From the NCBI GenBank assembly GCA_016711825.1, contig JADJSG010000007.1:1-64000 (forward strand): a DNA stretch of 64,000 bases, given 5' to 3'. Positions within the stretch are counted from its first letter, which is position 1. Every line of letters begins with the position of its first letter. A program made the position numbers and the translations under genes. Of this stretch, positions 46,238-55,362 are shown piece after piece. The notes beneath the pieces are model-generated. The model saw only the letters and a program-made list of their open reading frames with translations. It made no database searches and was not told the origin of the DNA. This DNA is from Bacteroidota bacterium. Lineage in GTDB: Bacteria > Bacteroidota > Bacteroidia > Chitinophagales > Chitinophagaceae.

Positions 46238-46253
46238 TAATATTGCAATATTA
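46238..46253 (-). promoter_or_regulatory. probable ArsR operator, 16-base perfect palindrome
   Basis: TAATATTGCAATATTA reads the same on both strands and lies 10 bases before the arsR start codon. Inverted repeats in this position are the usual ArsR/SmtB targets. Confidence 0.6.
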
Positions 46254-46451
46254 CGATAAAGATTGAAATAAAAAAATTATTATGAAAAAAATCTTGTATT
46301 CAATTATTTATTACGCTACAAATGATGATCAACAATCAAATAAATAAAGTCGTGCGATAAGCTGACATTCAAAAGGTGAGTGTATTATACGCAGAAACGA
46401 TTGGTGAATTCATATTTAAATGAGGTATAACAAATAAATTCCCTCAAACAG

Positions 46452-47147
46452 CTATAGTTGATAACAAATACCAAGTCTGATACTATATTCTTTTTGCAAC
46501 ATATCGAAATCAAAGATGGAATATTTTTGTTCGTTAACGGGTATTGAAGGGTTTTTTAGTTCTTTTGAAAGGTATTGGGCTTTTGCAATTAAGATAGGTA
46601 CATTGATATCAATACTCCATTTTCTGGACATTTGAATTAGGCAACGAGGAACTGCATAATGTTTTAAACCAAATTTTACATCTCTAAATCCATATTGATT
46701 ACTTGTGTAGGGTATGCTATTGAAATAATCAATAAAAGGCGAAAAAGCAACCCCAAGTTGGGGCTTTATTCGGGTATTTTTCTTTTTGAGAAAAGAAAAG
46801 ATGGTTTCATATCGAATTGCAATACTCAGGATGGTTGATTTGGTTTGATTAAGACCAATATGCCATTTATCATATTCATCTTGAATATCAAATTTAAAAT
46901 GTGTCAATTCAAGTTCGTGAATATTCTGTCGCTTATTGGCCCAGTTTAACGCAATTGTTGGATGCAATAGCGTAGTGTTTTTCTTTGTACCATATGAGTG
47001 AAGGGTATCATTTAAGTAATAGTATTTATAAGAGGTATTCACTTTTGCATACGTACTTTGGTTGTATACTTTTAGGATAGTACTATTTTTTGCTTTACTA
47101 GTTGTACTTAACGCTAAAAACGTCAGTAACATAAACCATGTTTTCAT
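46452..47147 (-). CDS. secreted protein of unknown function
   Basis: 231 residues. Signal peptide MKTWFMLLTFLALSTTSKA. The rest is a set of alternating aromatic/hydrophobic strands (IALNWANKRQNIHELELTHFKF, RIKPQLGVAFSPFIDYF, WSIDINVPILIAKAQYL) and ends in YSIRLGICYQL, so it may be a small outer membrane beta-barrel. No T9SS tail and no family recognised. It is alone, between the ars unit (same strand, 224-base gap with the operator) and the divergent clpP gene. Confidence 0.65.
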   Translation of the reverse strand: MKTWFMLLTFLALSTTSKAKNSTILKVYNQSTYAKVNTSYKYYYLNDTLHSYGTKKNTTLLHPTIALNWANKRQNIHELELTHFKFDIQDEYDKWHIGLNQTKSTILSIAIRYETIFSFLKKKNTRIKPQLGVAFSPFIDYFNSIPYTSNQYGFRDVKFGLKHYAVPRCLIQMSRKWSIDINVPILIAKAQYLSKELKNPSIPVNEQKYSIFDFDMLQKEYSIRLGICYQL

Positions 47148-47265
47148 AATCTGTATTTATAGGTAAATATAGTAACGAACAACACAGATATAAATTATAA
47201 CTTTTGCCTAGGATTGTTCTAACTGTTTTGAAATAGGGTATCTAAAGAAGATTTTATCTGCAATA

Positions 47266-47296
47266 TTGGCATATATTAAAATTTAGCATAGTTTTG
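47266..47296 (+). promoter_or_regulatory. clpP promoter
   Basis: TTG at 47266-47268, a 20-base spacer and TAGTTTTG at 47289-47296, an exact TAnnTTTG -7 element, 35 bases before the ATG. Confidence 0.6.
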
Positions 47297-47331
47297 GAGC
47301 AAGAAAAACGAATCTTTTAAAATAAACAACA

Positions 47332-48027
47332 ATGAACCCAAACGAATTTAATAAATATGCCATCAAACATCATGGCATTAGCAGTGCAACCCTTCACAAC
47401 TTTACTTCACACATGAATAAGAAAGTGACAAATCTTACGCCTTACATTATCGAAGAACGTCCAATGAACGTAGCTTCTATGGATGTATTCTCGCGATTGA
47501 TGATGGATCGTATTATTTTTCTTGGTGAAGGTATCAATGATTACGTTGCTAATATTGTTACTGCCCAATTACTCTTTCTTGAAAGTACTGATCGTACGCG
47601 TGATATACAAATGTACCTCAATAGCCCTGGAGGCAGTGTATATGCTGGATTAGGCATTTATGACACCATGCAAATTATACAACCCGATGTAAGTACAATT
47701 TGTACCGGTATAGCAGCCAGTATGGGTGCTGTATTGATGTGTGCAGGTGTTAAGGGAAAACGTTCAGCCTTGAAACACTCACGTATCATGATACATCAAC
47801 CCCTGGGAGGTGCCGATGGACAAGCAAGTGATCTGGAAATTACAGTTCGTGAAATCGGAAAACTGAAAAAAGAGCTGTATGAAATTATTTCATTGCATAG
47901 TGGTCAAAAATACAGCAAAGTAGAAAAAGACAGTGATCGTGATTACTGGATGACTGCCGAAGAAGCTAAAGAATACGGCATGGTAGATGAAGTGTTGGTG
48001 CGTAATGCAAAGAAAACAATCGATTAA
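47332..48027 (+). CDS. clpP: ATP-dependent Clp protease proteolytic subunit
   Basis: 231 residues, with about 30 more at the N-terminus than E. coli ClpP. The serine protease triad is visible: Ser in CTGIAASMGAVLMCAG, His in RIMIHQPLGGADGQASD, and Asp near ESTDRTRD or KDSDRDYWM (normally the latter). QMYLNSPGGSVYAGLGIYDTMQ is the substrate-binding strand. It forms the 14-mer chamber fed by ClpX or ClpA/C. clpX is not in the window. An inner ATG at 47413 would give a more usual N-terminus. Confidence 0.95.
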   Translation: MNPNEFNKYAIKHHGISSATLHNFTSHMNKKVTNLTPYIIEERPMNVASMDVFSRLMMDRIIFLGEGINDYVANIVTAQLLFLESTDRTRDIQMYLNSPGGSVYAGLGIYDTMQIIQPDVSTICTGIAASMGAVLMCAGVKGKRSALKHSRIMIHQPLGGADGQASDLEITVREIGKLKKELYEIISLHSGQKYSKVEKDSDRDYWMTAEEAKEYGMVDEVLVRNAKKTID

Positions 48028-48055
48028 AAATAAATCTTCATACATTGATAAGCTT

Positions 48056-48084
48056 AAGCCCATTTAAATTGATAAATGGGCTTT
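48056..48084 (+). terminator. intrinsic terminator of clpP
   Basis: TAAGCCCATTT, an eight-base loop, AAATGGGCTTTTG. Found 28 bases after the stop. The T run is short (four). Confidence 0.7.
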
Positions 48085-48235
48085 TGTAATTTGAAGGGGA
48101 TGATATAGAAACAAAGACTATGCTTTTATTCACCTTATACTGATCAAACCCATCTTTACAATTTCGTTACTTACACATCATCATTTGTTGATGCTGTCAT
48201 AACGGTATCATCATACTGCCCAGCTAGCTTTGCCT

Positions 48236-49102
48236 ATGCAAAAGCGAGAAGTAGATATTGTGGTAATTTCAGATATACATCTCGGCACATATGGCTGCCA
48301 TGCACAAGAACTCTGTCATTATCTCCAAAGTATACAGCCTAAAACGTTTATCATAAATGGAGATTTTATAGATGGCTGGAATTTTTCAAAGAAATATTTT
48401 CCAGATGCCCACTTTGCCGTTATACAATTGGTGATTCAGTATATTACTTCAGGAGTTGATGTGATTTATATAACTGGCAATCATGACGAATTTCTACGAA
48501 AATATTCTGGACTGAGTCTGAGCAATTTCAAAATACTTGACAAGGTTGTATTGCATGTTGACCAAAAAAAACATTGGATTTTTCATGGTGATATTTTTGA
48601 TCGAAGTACACGGGGTTTTAGTAAGTATTTAGCCATTTGGGGAGGAAAAGGTTATGATTGGCTTATTCGATTTAACCGGGTTCTCAATTTCGTATTAGAG
48701 AAAACAGGACATGAAAAATATTCACTCTCTAAAAAAGTAAAAGATAGTGTAAAAAAAGCGGTTCGATTTATAGCTGACTTTGAACAAATGGCAGCCGATC
48801 AGGCTATTCATCAGGGTTATGATGTGGTCATATGTGGTCATATTCATAATCCACAAATGAAAACATTTGTAAATGCACAAGGTAGTGTACAGTATTTAAA
48901 TTCAGGTGATTGGGTTGAAAACCTCAGTGCACTTGAATATCATGAAGGGTGTTGGAAACTCTATCAGTATCCTAAACATGATAAGCCACTTGCCGAAAAA
49001 TTAAAATTTTTGAATCAATGGCCACAAGAATATGTAACAGGAAGTCAACATCAGGTAGTGAATGATTTTCTCAAATTTTATTTCAAACACCATTCTATTT
49101 AA
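48236..49102 (+). CDS. LpxH-like metallophosphoesterase (UDP-2,3-diacylglucosamine diphosphatase type)
   Basis: About 288 residues from ATG 48236; a TTG start six bases earlier is less likely. Metal motifs: VVISDIHLGTYGCHAQEL, FIINGDFIDGW, VIYITGNHDEFL, WIFHGDIFD and VVICGHIHNPQM. These match the LpxH/UDP-2,3-diacylglucosamine hydrolase family, which releases UMP from the lipid A precursor. Bacteroidota have several paralogues, so a lipid A role is not certain. The glycosyltransferase gene starts three bases after the stop, so the two form a unit. Confidence 0.87.
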   Translation: MQKREVDIVVISDIHLGTYGCHAQELCHYLQSIQPKTFIINGDFIDGWNFSKKYFPDAHFAVIQLVIQYITSGVDVIYITGNHDEFLRKYSGLSLSNFKILDKVVLHVDQKKHWIFHGDIFDRSTRGFSKYLAIWGGKGYDWLIRFNRVLNFVLEKTGHEKYSLSKKVKDSVKKAVRFIADFEQMAADQAIHQGYDVVICGHIHNPQMKTFVNAQGSVQYLNSGDWVENLSALEYHEGCWKLYQYPKHDKPLAEKLKFLNQWPQEYVTGSQHQVVNDFLKFYFKHHSI

Positions 49103-49104
49103 GT

Positions 49105-50166
49105 ATGAAAATATTATACGCCTTACCCGCCACAGGAAACGGACATATTAGCCGTGCCATTGAACTTTATCCTATCTTACTACAATATGGTGAAGTTGAT
49201 TTTTTAGTGAGTGGTTGCAATTCTCATTTAGCCTTTCCTTTTCCCATAAAATATAAAAGTAAAGGAATCAGTTTATTTTACAATACCCATGGTGCCATTG
49301 ATTATTATCGATTTTTACAAAATATTCAAGTCTCCAAATTACTTACTGAAATGCGAAGTCTTCCTGTACACAAATATGATTGTATCATCAGCGATTTTGA
49401 ACCATTGTCGGCATGGGCATGCAAAATCAATAAAAAAATATGTATTCAAATGGGGCACCAAGCTTCATTTATCTATAACGAAACTCCCCGACCAGCTAAA
49501 ATAAATGCAACAGCTGAATTTATTATGCAACGCTATGCACCTGGGAACCATTATATAGGTCTTCATTTTGCAAAATATCATCCAAATATTTTTCCTCCCG
49601 TCATTCAATCATCGATATTTAACAGCCATCCTACTGAAAAAAATCATATTACCATTTATCTTCAACAGTATAAGTTGGTTAAAATTGTAGAAACACTCAA
49701 AATAATTCAAACTATAGATTTGCATATTTTTCATCCTGAAGTAAAAAAACCCTATCAGGAAAACAATATTTACCTCTACCCTATTGACAAGAAATTATTT
49801 AATGAAAGCTTTATTGATTGCAGGTTAATTCTTACTGGCGGAGGCTTTGAAACCCCAGCTGAAGCACTGTATATGCAAAAAAAAATGATTTGTATCCCTA
49901 TAAAAAGTCATTATGAACAACAATGTAATGTAGCTGCACTTCAACAATTAGGAATTGTTTCAGTACCAACGCTCGACCAACATATTGTTCCTCTTATTCA
50001 TCATCAGCTTAATCAAAAAGGGAATAAGCATCATCCCCCATTTTTTATGAATACCGACTTGTTTATATCTACCCTATTTGAAATGTGGGAAAAATGGCGT
50101 TATGAAATCCCTTATGAAGATATTGATTTTGCCAATGCCGAAAAGCCTTATTATAATAATCATTAA
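49105..50166 (+). CDS. MurG-like (GT28-type) glycosyltransferase
   Basis: 353 residues. N-terminal motif MKILYALPATGNGHISRAIELYPIL (Gly-rich loop with His), the middle YDCIISDFEPLSAWACKI and MGHQASF, and the donor-binding C-terminal half with ILTGGGFETPAEALYMQKKMICIPIKSHYEQQCNVAALQQLG, which is the classic MurG/UGT pattern of TGGG..E..Q..N. It probably moves a sugar to a lipid at the inner membrane. Coupled to the LpxH-like gene, so a glycolipid pathway is likely; acceptor unknown. Confidence 0.87.
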   Translation: MKILYALPATGNGHISRAIELYPILLQYGEVDFLVSGCNSHLAFPFPIKYKSKGISLFYNTHGAIDYYRFLQNIQVSKLLTEMRSLPVHKYDCIISDFEPLSAWACKINKKICIQMGHQASFIYNETPRPAKINATAEFIMQRYAPGNHYIGLHFAKYHPNIFPPVIQSSIFNSHPTEKNHITIYLQQYKLVKIVETLKIIQTIDLHIFHPEVKKPYQENNIYLYPIDKKLFNESFIDCRLILTGGGFETPAEALYMQKKMICIPIKSHYEQQCNVAALQQLGIVSVPTLDQHIVPLIHHQLNQKGNKHHPPFFMNTDLFISTLFEMWEKWRYEIPYEDIDFANAEKPYYNNH

Positions 50167-50267
50167 AATGATTAAAAGAACTCAACAATATTGGCGAAAT
50201 GCTTACAAACATTGAATTTCAGTTGACTATACATCATCCATACATGATAATTCATAGGGAATAAGCC

Positions 50268-50684
50268 TTATTTATACCTTTTTCCAGAAGGGGTAAAATA
50301 TTTTGAATCAGTAATGATATGATGTGTTTTTAATTCCTCAAGGGTAATCACAGGGGGTATTTCACCTCTTTTGATTTTTTGAATAACGACCCTGGCAATC
50401 ATCCCTGCTTGTGTAGTATCAACAAATCCTTGATTACCTTCAATAGCAGGTATATTGGGTTGATGAATATATAACTGTCCATCTGCATATATATCATATC
50501 CAAAGGTAGCTTGTGCAGCCCTTATAATAAAATATTGAAATTGCATATGAGCAGTTTGTTGAATATTCAATGTTGTTATTTTTTGCATAGCTTGTGCAAT
50601 CGAATCACCTGACCCTGCATCGCTATTTTGCGCACTGACTGATTGTGTAGCCAATAACAATACATAGAAAAACAAGGAACGCAT
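50268..50684 (-). CDS. DUF4907 family secreted protein
   Basis: 138 residues from ATG 50684 (MRSLFFYVLLLATQSVSA signal); an earlier start at 50720 overlaps the upstream gene and adds a polar stretch. The family pattern is YDIYADGQLYIHQPNIPAIEGNQGF followed by IKRGEIPPVITLEELKTHHI. DUF4907 genes tend to lie beside Kelch-repeat protein genes in Bacteroidota, as here. The role is unknown. It is 22 bases after the end of the Kelch/S74 gene. Confidence 0.78.
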   Translation of the reverse strand: MRSLFFYVLLLATQSVSAQNSDAGSGDSIAQAMQKITTLNIQQTAHMQFQYFIIRAAQATFGYDIYADGQLYIHQPNIPAIEGNQGFVDTTQAGMIARVVIQKIKRGEIPPVITLEELKTHHIITDSKYFTPSGKRYK

Positions 50685-50706
50685 AGTATGCCCTAAAGAA
50701 TCGGAA

Positions 50707-53496
50707 TTATTTCTTTTCAAGAGTCTCTATTCTTTTTCTGTATTCCTCATTCATTTTTTGCTGGGCTTCAACCATTGATTGCAAATCATTGATCATTTGT
50801 TGTTGTTCTTTCACCGCATTAATCAACATATAGGTCATTGCACTATTATCTACTTTTAAATATTCTTGACCATTTCTTTCAAATGTGCTAACCATTGCTG
50901 GACTTATCTTTTGCAACTCTTGGGCTATGATACCAACATATTCGGGTTGACTGTCAAAACCAGATAATTCATTGTAGTGATAACGAACAGGTTTTATTTT
51001 CAAAATTTCTGATAATCCCTCCTGATAAGCAGTTACTTCTTTCTTTAAACGCATATCAGAAAAAGTTCCCCAACTGCCACCACCTGGTTTGTCAGCTGTT
51101 CCATTTACAGAAAGTTTCGATGTTGGAAAACTGGTTCCTATACCCACCTTTCCCGTATGACTACTATATACGGTATTATGGGCAAGTGTCCATGCACCAT
51201 CCGTGATTGAGTTGCCAATTGCTGGAATATCATTCATACTGTATGCAATACCTGTAACGTTGTTGTCCATATATTCCCAAAGATGAGCGGTGTTTGAACC
51301 TGTTGCAAAATAACCTTTATTGCCAATTGAAAAACCAACAGCGGCATCCCTATTCAAACCTGTAAAATTGGCTTTTTGAGTCCATAAATTATTTTGAATA
51401 TTATACTCCCAAAAGTCAGAAAATTCATTCCCGTTTTCAATACCAATACCGATATATCCTTTGTCACCAATAGCAAAACTCGATGCATTCATACGAACTG
51501 CTCCAGGCAAAGAGGCTAATTGCAGCCATGTATTGTTGGTAGTATTATATTCCCATAAATCATTATAGAAATTTGAACCATCAAACCCAGTACCTACATA
51601 TCCTTTATCATTGATTGCAAAGGCTGTGGCTTTGCTTCTAATACCACCCGCAAAATTGCTTACTTGAGTCCAGCTACCATTAAATTCCCACATATCATTC
51701 AAACTATTTCCAACACTATCTTCACCTGTACCAATATACCCTTTATTCCCTGCTGAAAATCCAACAGCTTTTAACCTTGACGCTCCTGGCAATAAAGGCA
51801 TTTGCGTCCAGGTATTGGATAATGGGTTGTATTTCCATAAATCTCTTTTATAGGTACCATCATAACCAGTACCTATATAGCCCTCATTATTCATTGCAAA
51901 TCCTACTGCACCCAAACGAGCCCCACCGGCAAAATTGGCTTTTTGTGTCCATGCATTGTTTAGGGTATCATATTGAAAAAATAAATTAGAAGGTGCATTA
52001 AATTGTTGAAAGTATCCAGTACCCAGATATCCTTTACCATCAATAGCAAACCCCGCTGCTTCTGATATTGTGCTTAATAAAGCACCTGGAAGACTCGCTT
52101 TTTGCGCCCAGCTATCGGGTGTAGGATGTGCAAGATCTGTTGCAAAACCAATGACTTTCATCCCACATGTTTTTATCCAATTTGAACCGTCATACATGTC
52201 AATACATTGATCATCAAGATTCATAATTTGAAGACCTACCACAGGACTAACAATCAAGTCTCTTTGTGAAGTAGTCATACGTGGCATGAGAAATCCTTTG
52301 GTGCTATCTTTTAATTCCAAAATTGCAGCATTTTCGGGTGTATTGGTGCCTACCCCCATTCGTCCAAGTGCATCTATTGTGACGCGATTTACATTGTTAG
52401 TACCAATACTAAAAGTGCTATTTTCTTTATTCATGATGGTGGCTGTATTGCCTGTTGTTCTGATTTCCAAGCCATCTGTATTTAAATGGCCAGTAGTCGC
52501 ATTGGTTATACGCAAGGTATCACCAGTACTGCTATTATTAATATGTACATTGGCTGCTGGTATAAAACTGCCTCCAAGACCTAAATAACCCGTTGACTGA
52601 TGAGCATTAAATTTCAAATTGGTTGTACCTCCTGTTACAATACCGATGCCCACATTGCCATTATTTGCTAAAATAAAAGGGCCCACATTGTTGCCAAATG
52701 CTAACATATTGGCAAACGGATATTGCGAAGCTACCGATGGGTAGCCCCCAGGAAAGGCGCTGCCATATTTAGTGAAAGTTGCATAGTTACTGGCATTATC
52801 ATTATACATTATAAACTTTCCAAATCCAGTGCTATTATTATTTTGCATTCTTATATGTTCAATATTGCCTGTTGTTGTTAGCAAATGCATTTTTGTTCCC
52901 ACTGCTGGCGTAGTAGTTCCTAATCCAATGCTATTGCCATTGTCAAATAACAATGATTTGCCTATGGTGTTTAATGCTGTAAATTTTGGAATATAATTTA
53001 CATCCCCTGCAACATGTGCAGCGTTTGAACTAACATTACCTGTGCGGGTATGATTGTTTGTAGTTTCAATACCTGCACCTGCTTTTTCGGCATACAAAGC
53101 ATAAGGTACTGAAAGTAGTTGCGTGGTACCGATGTCTATGTATTGATTCGCTCCAAAAGGGTCAATAGCTACATGGATGTATTTATTACCGGTTTCCCAT
53201 TTTACTGCTTTCATTTGACCAATCAATGGCGTTCCATTTCCTATTTGTATAGTATACAATCCAAATTCGTTGGTGGTAACTTCTTGTATTTCTTCATACT
53301 CTGCATTAATGGCGTCAGCTGTGGGCAATATCCTGAGTTTAAGGCTAATGTGTTGAGCACTTAGGGGTTTGCCCGAACCATCGCGGGCGATTCCCTGATA
53401 ATTAATCAATGCAGGTACTTGGGACATCGCCATGCTTCCAATACAAATAAAGAATCCTACTAAAAGATACTTCATCGTAAATAATTTTACTTTCAT
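50707..53496 (-). CDS. Kelch-repeat protein with C-terminal peptidase S74 (intramolecular chaperone) domain
   Basis: 929 residues (an inner start at 53475 also fits). Signal peptide; residues 30-150 a beta-sandwich common to Bacteroidota secreted proteins (YQGIARDGSGKPLSAQHISLKLR); 180-440 tail-fibre-like strands with repeated GIGTTTP/NVGIG blocks; 450-760 six Kelch motifs (GYIGTGYDG..., WEYN..N.W.Q); and 800-929 the S74 domain (DMRLKKEV, PVRYHYNEL, YVGIIAQELQKI) and a coiled coil. S74 domains aid trimer formation and then cut themselves off at a Ser before D-x-R. The protein may thus form trimeric surface fibres. DUF4907 partner gene downstream. Confidence 0.87.
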   Translation of the reverse strand: MKVKLFTMKYLLVGFFICIGSMAMSQVPALINYQGIARDGSGKPLSAQHISLKLRILPTADAINAEYEEIQEVTTNEFGLYTIQIGNGTPLIGQMKAVKWETGNKYIHVAIDPFGANQYIDIGTTQLLSVPYALYAEKAGAGIETTNNHTRTGNVSSNAAHVAGDVNYIPKFTALNTIGKSLLFDNGNSIGLGTTTPAVGTKMHLLTTTGNIEHIRMQNNNSTGFGKFIMYNDNASNYATFTKYGSAFPGGYPSVASQYPFANMLAFGNNVGPFILANNGNVGIGIVTGGTTNLKFNAHQSTGYLGLGGSFIPAANVHINNSSTGDTLRITNATTGHLNTDGLEIRTTGNTATIMNKENSTFSIGTNNVNRVTIDALGRMGVGTNTPENAAILELKDSTKGFLMPRMTTSQRDLIVSPVVGLQIMNLDDQCIDMYDGSNWIKTCGMKVIGFATDLAHPTPDSWAQKASLPGALLSTISEAAGFAIDGKGYLGTGYFQQFNAPSNLFFQYDTLNNAWTQKANFAGGARLGAVGFAMNNEGYIGTGYDGTYKRDLWKYNPLSNTWTQMPLLPGASRLKAVGFSAGNKGYIGTGEDSVGNSLNDMWEFNGSWTQVSNFAGGIRSKATAFAINDKGYVGTGFDGSNFYNDLWEYNTTNNTWLQLASLPGAVRMNASSFAIGDKGYIGIGIENGNEFSDFWEYNIQNNLWTQKANFTGLNRDAAVGFSIGNKGYFATGSNTAHLWEYMDNNVTGIAYSMNDIPAIGNSITDGAWTLAHNTVYSSHTGKVGIGTSFPTSKLSVNGTADKPGGGSWGTFSDMRLKKEVTAYQEGLSEILKIKPVRYHYNELSGFDSQPEYVGIIAQELQKISPAMVSTFERNGQEYLKVDNSAMTYMLINAVKEQQQMINDLQSMVEAQQKMNEEYRKRIETLEKK

Positions 53497-53912
53497 AATT
53501 TGTTTGATTTGAAAGTAAAAATATAAATAATTCTCATTTTATTTTGGTAAAAATATTGTAGCAATATTTTATTGAAATGCTTTACTTGTATTGAATTTAT
53601 TGGTTGTACAAGTAGTTTATACTTACGACAGTATAAAGTTGGTCCATTTGTTATTAGCTATATTATAATAGGGGTAGGTATTCTACAGAACTTTTTCAGA
53701 CTACTTTTTAAATACTTTTAGTAAAACTTAAAAATTCATGTGTTCAACAATGAATAAACATCATTATTGCAATGCGCAAATCAGTTAATCTCATTGTTTA
53801 CATTAAAATGATTTTCTAATGTACTTTTACATTGGGATATGCCAATTCAATGAATAGACACCTGTCCCCTTTTCTTGTAAACGTAAATACCTAAACCTCC
53901 ATTTTGTTAATC
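53497..53912. other. AT-rich intergenic region between divergent genes
   Basis: About 415 bases with no coding frame, hairpin terminator or riboswitch that I can recognise. It must contain the promoters of the Kelch/S74 gene and of the VIT1-type gene. Nothing else is visible. Confidence 0.5.
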
Positions 53913-55013
53913 ATGGTTCCATTAAAAAATATTCAAACAGAAGTAGATGCAAGTTTTTTATATAATCTTTTAGCTGAGCATGAGGCAGATGAAAATGTAG
54001 CCCATGTATTTCGCGAGATGAGCGCCATTGAATATGGTCATGCAGTAGCTTTTGCGGCTAAAAATAATTTAAAACCAGAAGATCTTCCACAACCCTCTGC
54101 GAGGGCTAAAGTATTGAAAATGATTGGTAAAATACTCGGCTATGATTATGTGTTAGGGGTATTGTTAGATACTGAAAAAAGTATTTCGAATGCAGTAATG
54201 GGTGCAAGAAAAAAATCGAATACTTCAAGTTCTATTTCTGATACTGCACATGTCACCATTTTGAAAAATATTCTGAATGACAATAAACAAGTGGCAGGAT
54301 CCAATTTAGCCAGATTTGAAAAAAGACACCGATCAGTGGGAGGAAATGCATTGAGGGCAGCTGTATTGGGCGGTAATGATGGATTGGTTTCGAATTTTAG
54401 TTTGGTGATGGGTATTGCTGGTGCAAGCAGTGGGCAAAGTGAAGTATTGCTTACTGGTTTGGCAGGCTTATTGGCGGGTGCCTTGTCTATGGCCTTAGGT
54501 GAGTGGATATCAGTTAAAAGTTCGCAAGAACTTTTTGAAAACCAAATGGCACTTGAAATGGAGGAACTGGAGCATAATCCTGAAGGGGAAGAAAAAGAAT
54601 TGGCATTGATTTATATGACGAAAGGCATTCCAGAAACGCAAGCTATGCAGATGGCAAAAGACATTATTTCGAATAAAGACTTAGCACATCAAGTTTTGGT
54701 GAAAGAAGAACTGGGCATCAATGCCGAAGATTTAAAAGGATCGGCCATGGAAGCTGCTGTTACCTCCTTTTTCTTATTTGCGTTGGGTGCTATCATTCCT
54801 GTAGTTCCCTTCTTCTTTACAGGTGGTATGACGGCAGTATTGTGGAGTGCGGGTTTTAGTGCGATTGGTTTATTTTTAATTGGCAGTTCAATCACTTTAT
54901 TTACGGGAAAAAGTATTTGGTTTTCAGGTTTTAGACAAGTGATTTTTGGACTCATTGCTGCTGCAATCACATTTGGTATTGGCAAATGGATTGGGGTTTC
55001 TTTAGCAGCTTAG
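53913..55013 (+). CDS. ferritin-like domain fused to VIT1/CCC1-type metal transporter
   Basis: 366 residues from ATG 53913; a TTG nine bases earlier is less likely. Residues 10-120 are a rubrerythrin-like helical domain (NLLAEHEADENVAHVFREMSAIEYGHAVAF) with E..H iron-site residues. Residues 140-366 are the VIT1 transporter: GGNALRAAVLGGNDGLVSNFSLVMGIAGAS, LLAGALSMALGEWISVKSSQELF and the C-terminal membrane helices. Such fusions (MbfA/Er-VIT type) export iron or manganese across the inner membrane. The insert EHNPEGEEKEL... is the metal-binding loop of VIT1. Confidence 0.9.
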   Translation: MVPLKNIQTEVDASFLYNLLAEHEADENVAHVFREMSAIEYGHAVAFAAKNNLKPEDLPQPSARAKVLKMIGKILGYDYVLGVLLDTEKSISNAVMGARKKSNTSSSISDTAHVTILKNILNDNKQVAGSNLARFEKRHRSVGGNALRAAVLGGNDGLVSNFSLVMGIAGASSGQSEVLLTGLAGLLAGALSMALGEWISVKSSQELFENQMALEMEELEHNPEGEEKELALIYMTKGIPETQAMQMAKDIISNKDLAHQVLVKEELGINAEDLKGSAMEAAVTSFFLFALGAIIPVVPFFFTGGMTAVLWSAGFSAIGLFLIGSSITLFTGKSIWFSGFRQVIFGLIAAAITFGIGKWIGVSLAA

Positions 55014-55362
55014 CATATCCTTTTATAAAATAGATTATCATTCAATGCATATTGCAAATGTTGTTTGTTTATAAGCAACCGATTTCGCATGCATTGAAAT
55101 AAAGGCGTGAACGAAGCCAATGCTTTAAATGCGTTGAAAGTACATCAGTTTAAACCAAATTTGTTTAATACGTAGCCTGATAATGCCCACACACAATACA
55201 TTTGAGCGTGTAACAATTGGTCAATACTTAATGAGTAGTTGGTATTAAAACGAATATTGAAAGATTCCTTATTTCAACGGTATTATAAACCTATTCATGT
55301 ATTATAAAAAAGAGGCTATCCATTTGTGGATAGCCTCTTTTTATAATGTATTCAATGAGAGA
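55014..55362. other. intergenic region between the VIT1-type gene and the adhesin cluster
   Basis: About 350 bases with no coding signal. The only recognised element is the terminator at 55307-55344. The rest shows no repeat or RNA signature. Confidence 0.5.
55307..55344. terminator. strong bidirectional terminator
   Basis: AAAAAGAGGCTATCC, loop ATTTGT, GGATAGCCTCTTTTT. A 15-base stem with A and T runs on both sides. It ends the minus-strand adhesin gene at 55363 and could also stop + strand transcripts from the VIT1-type gene. Confidence 0.9.
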
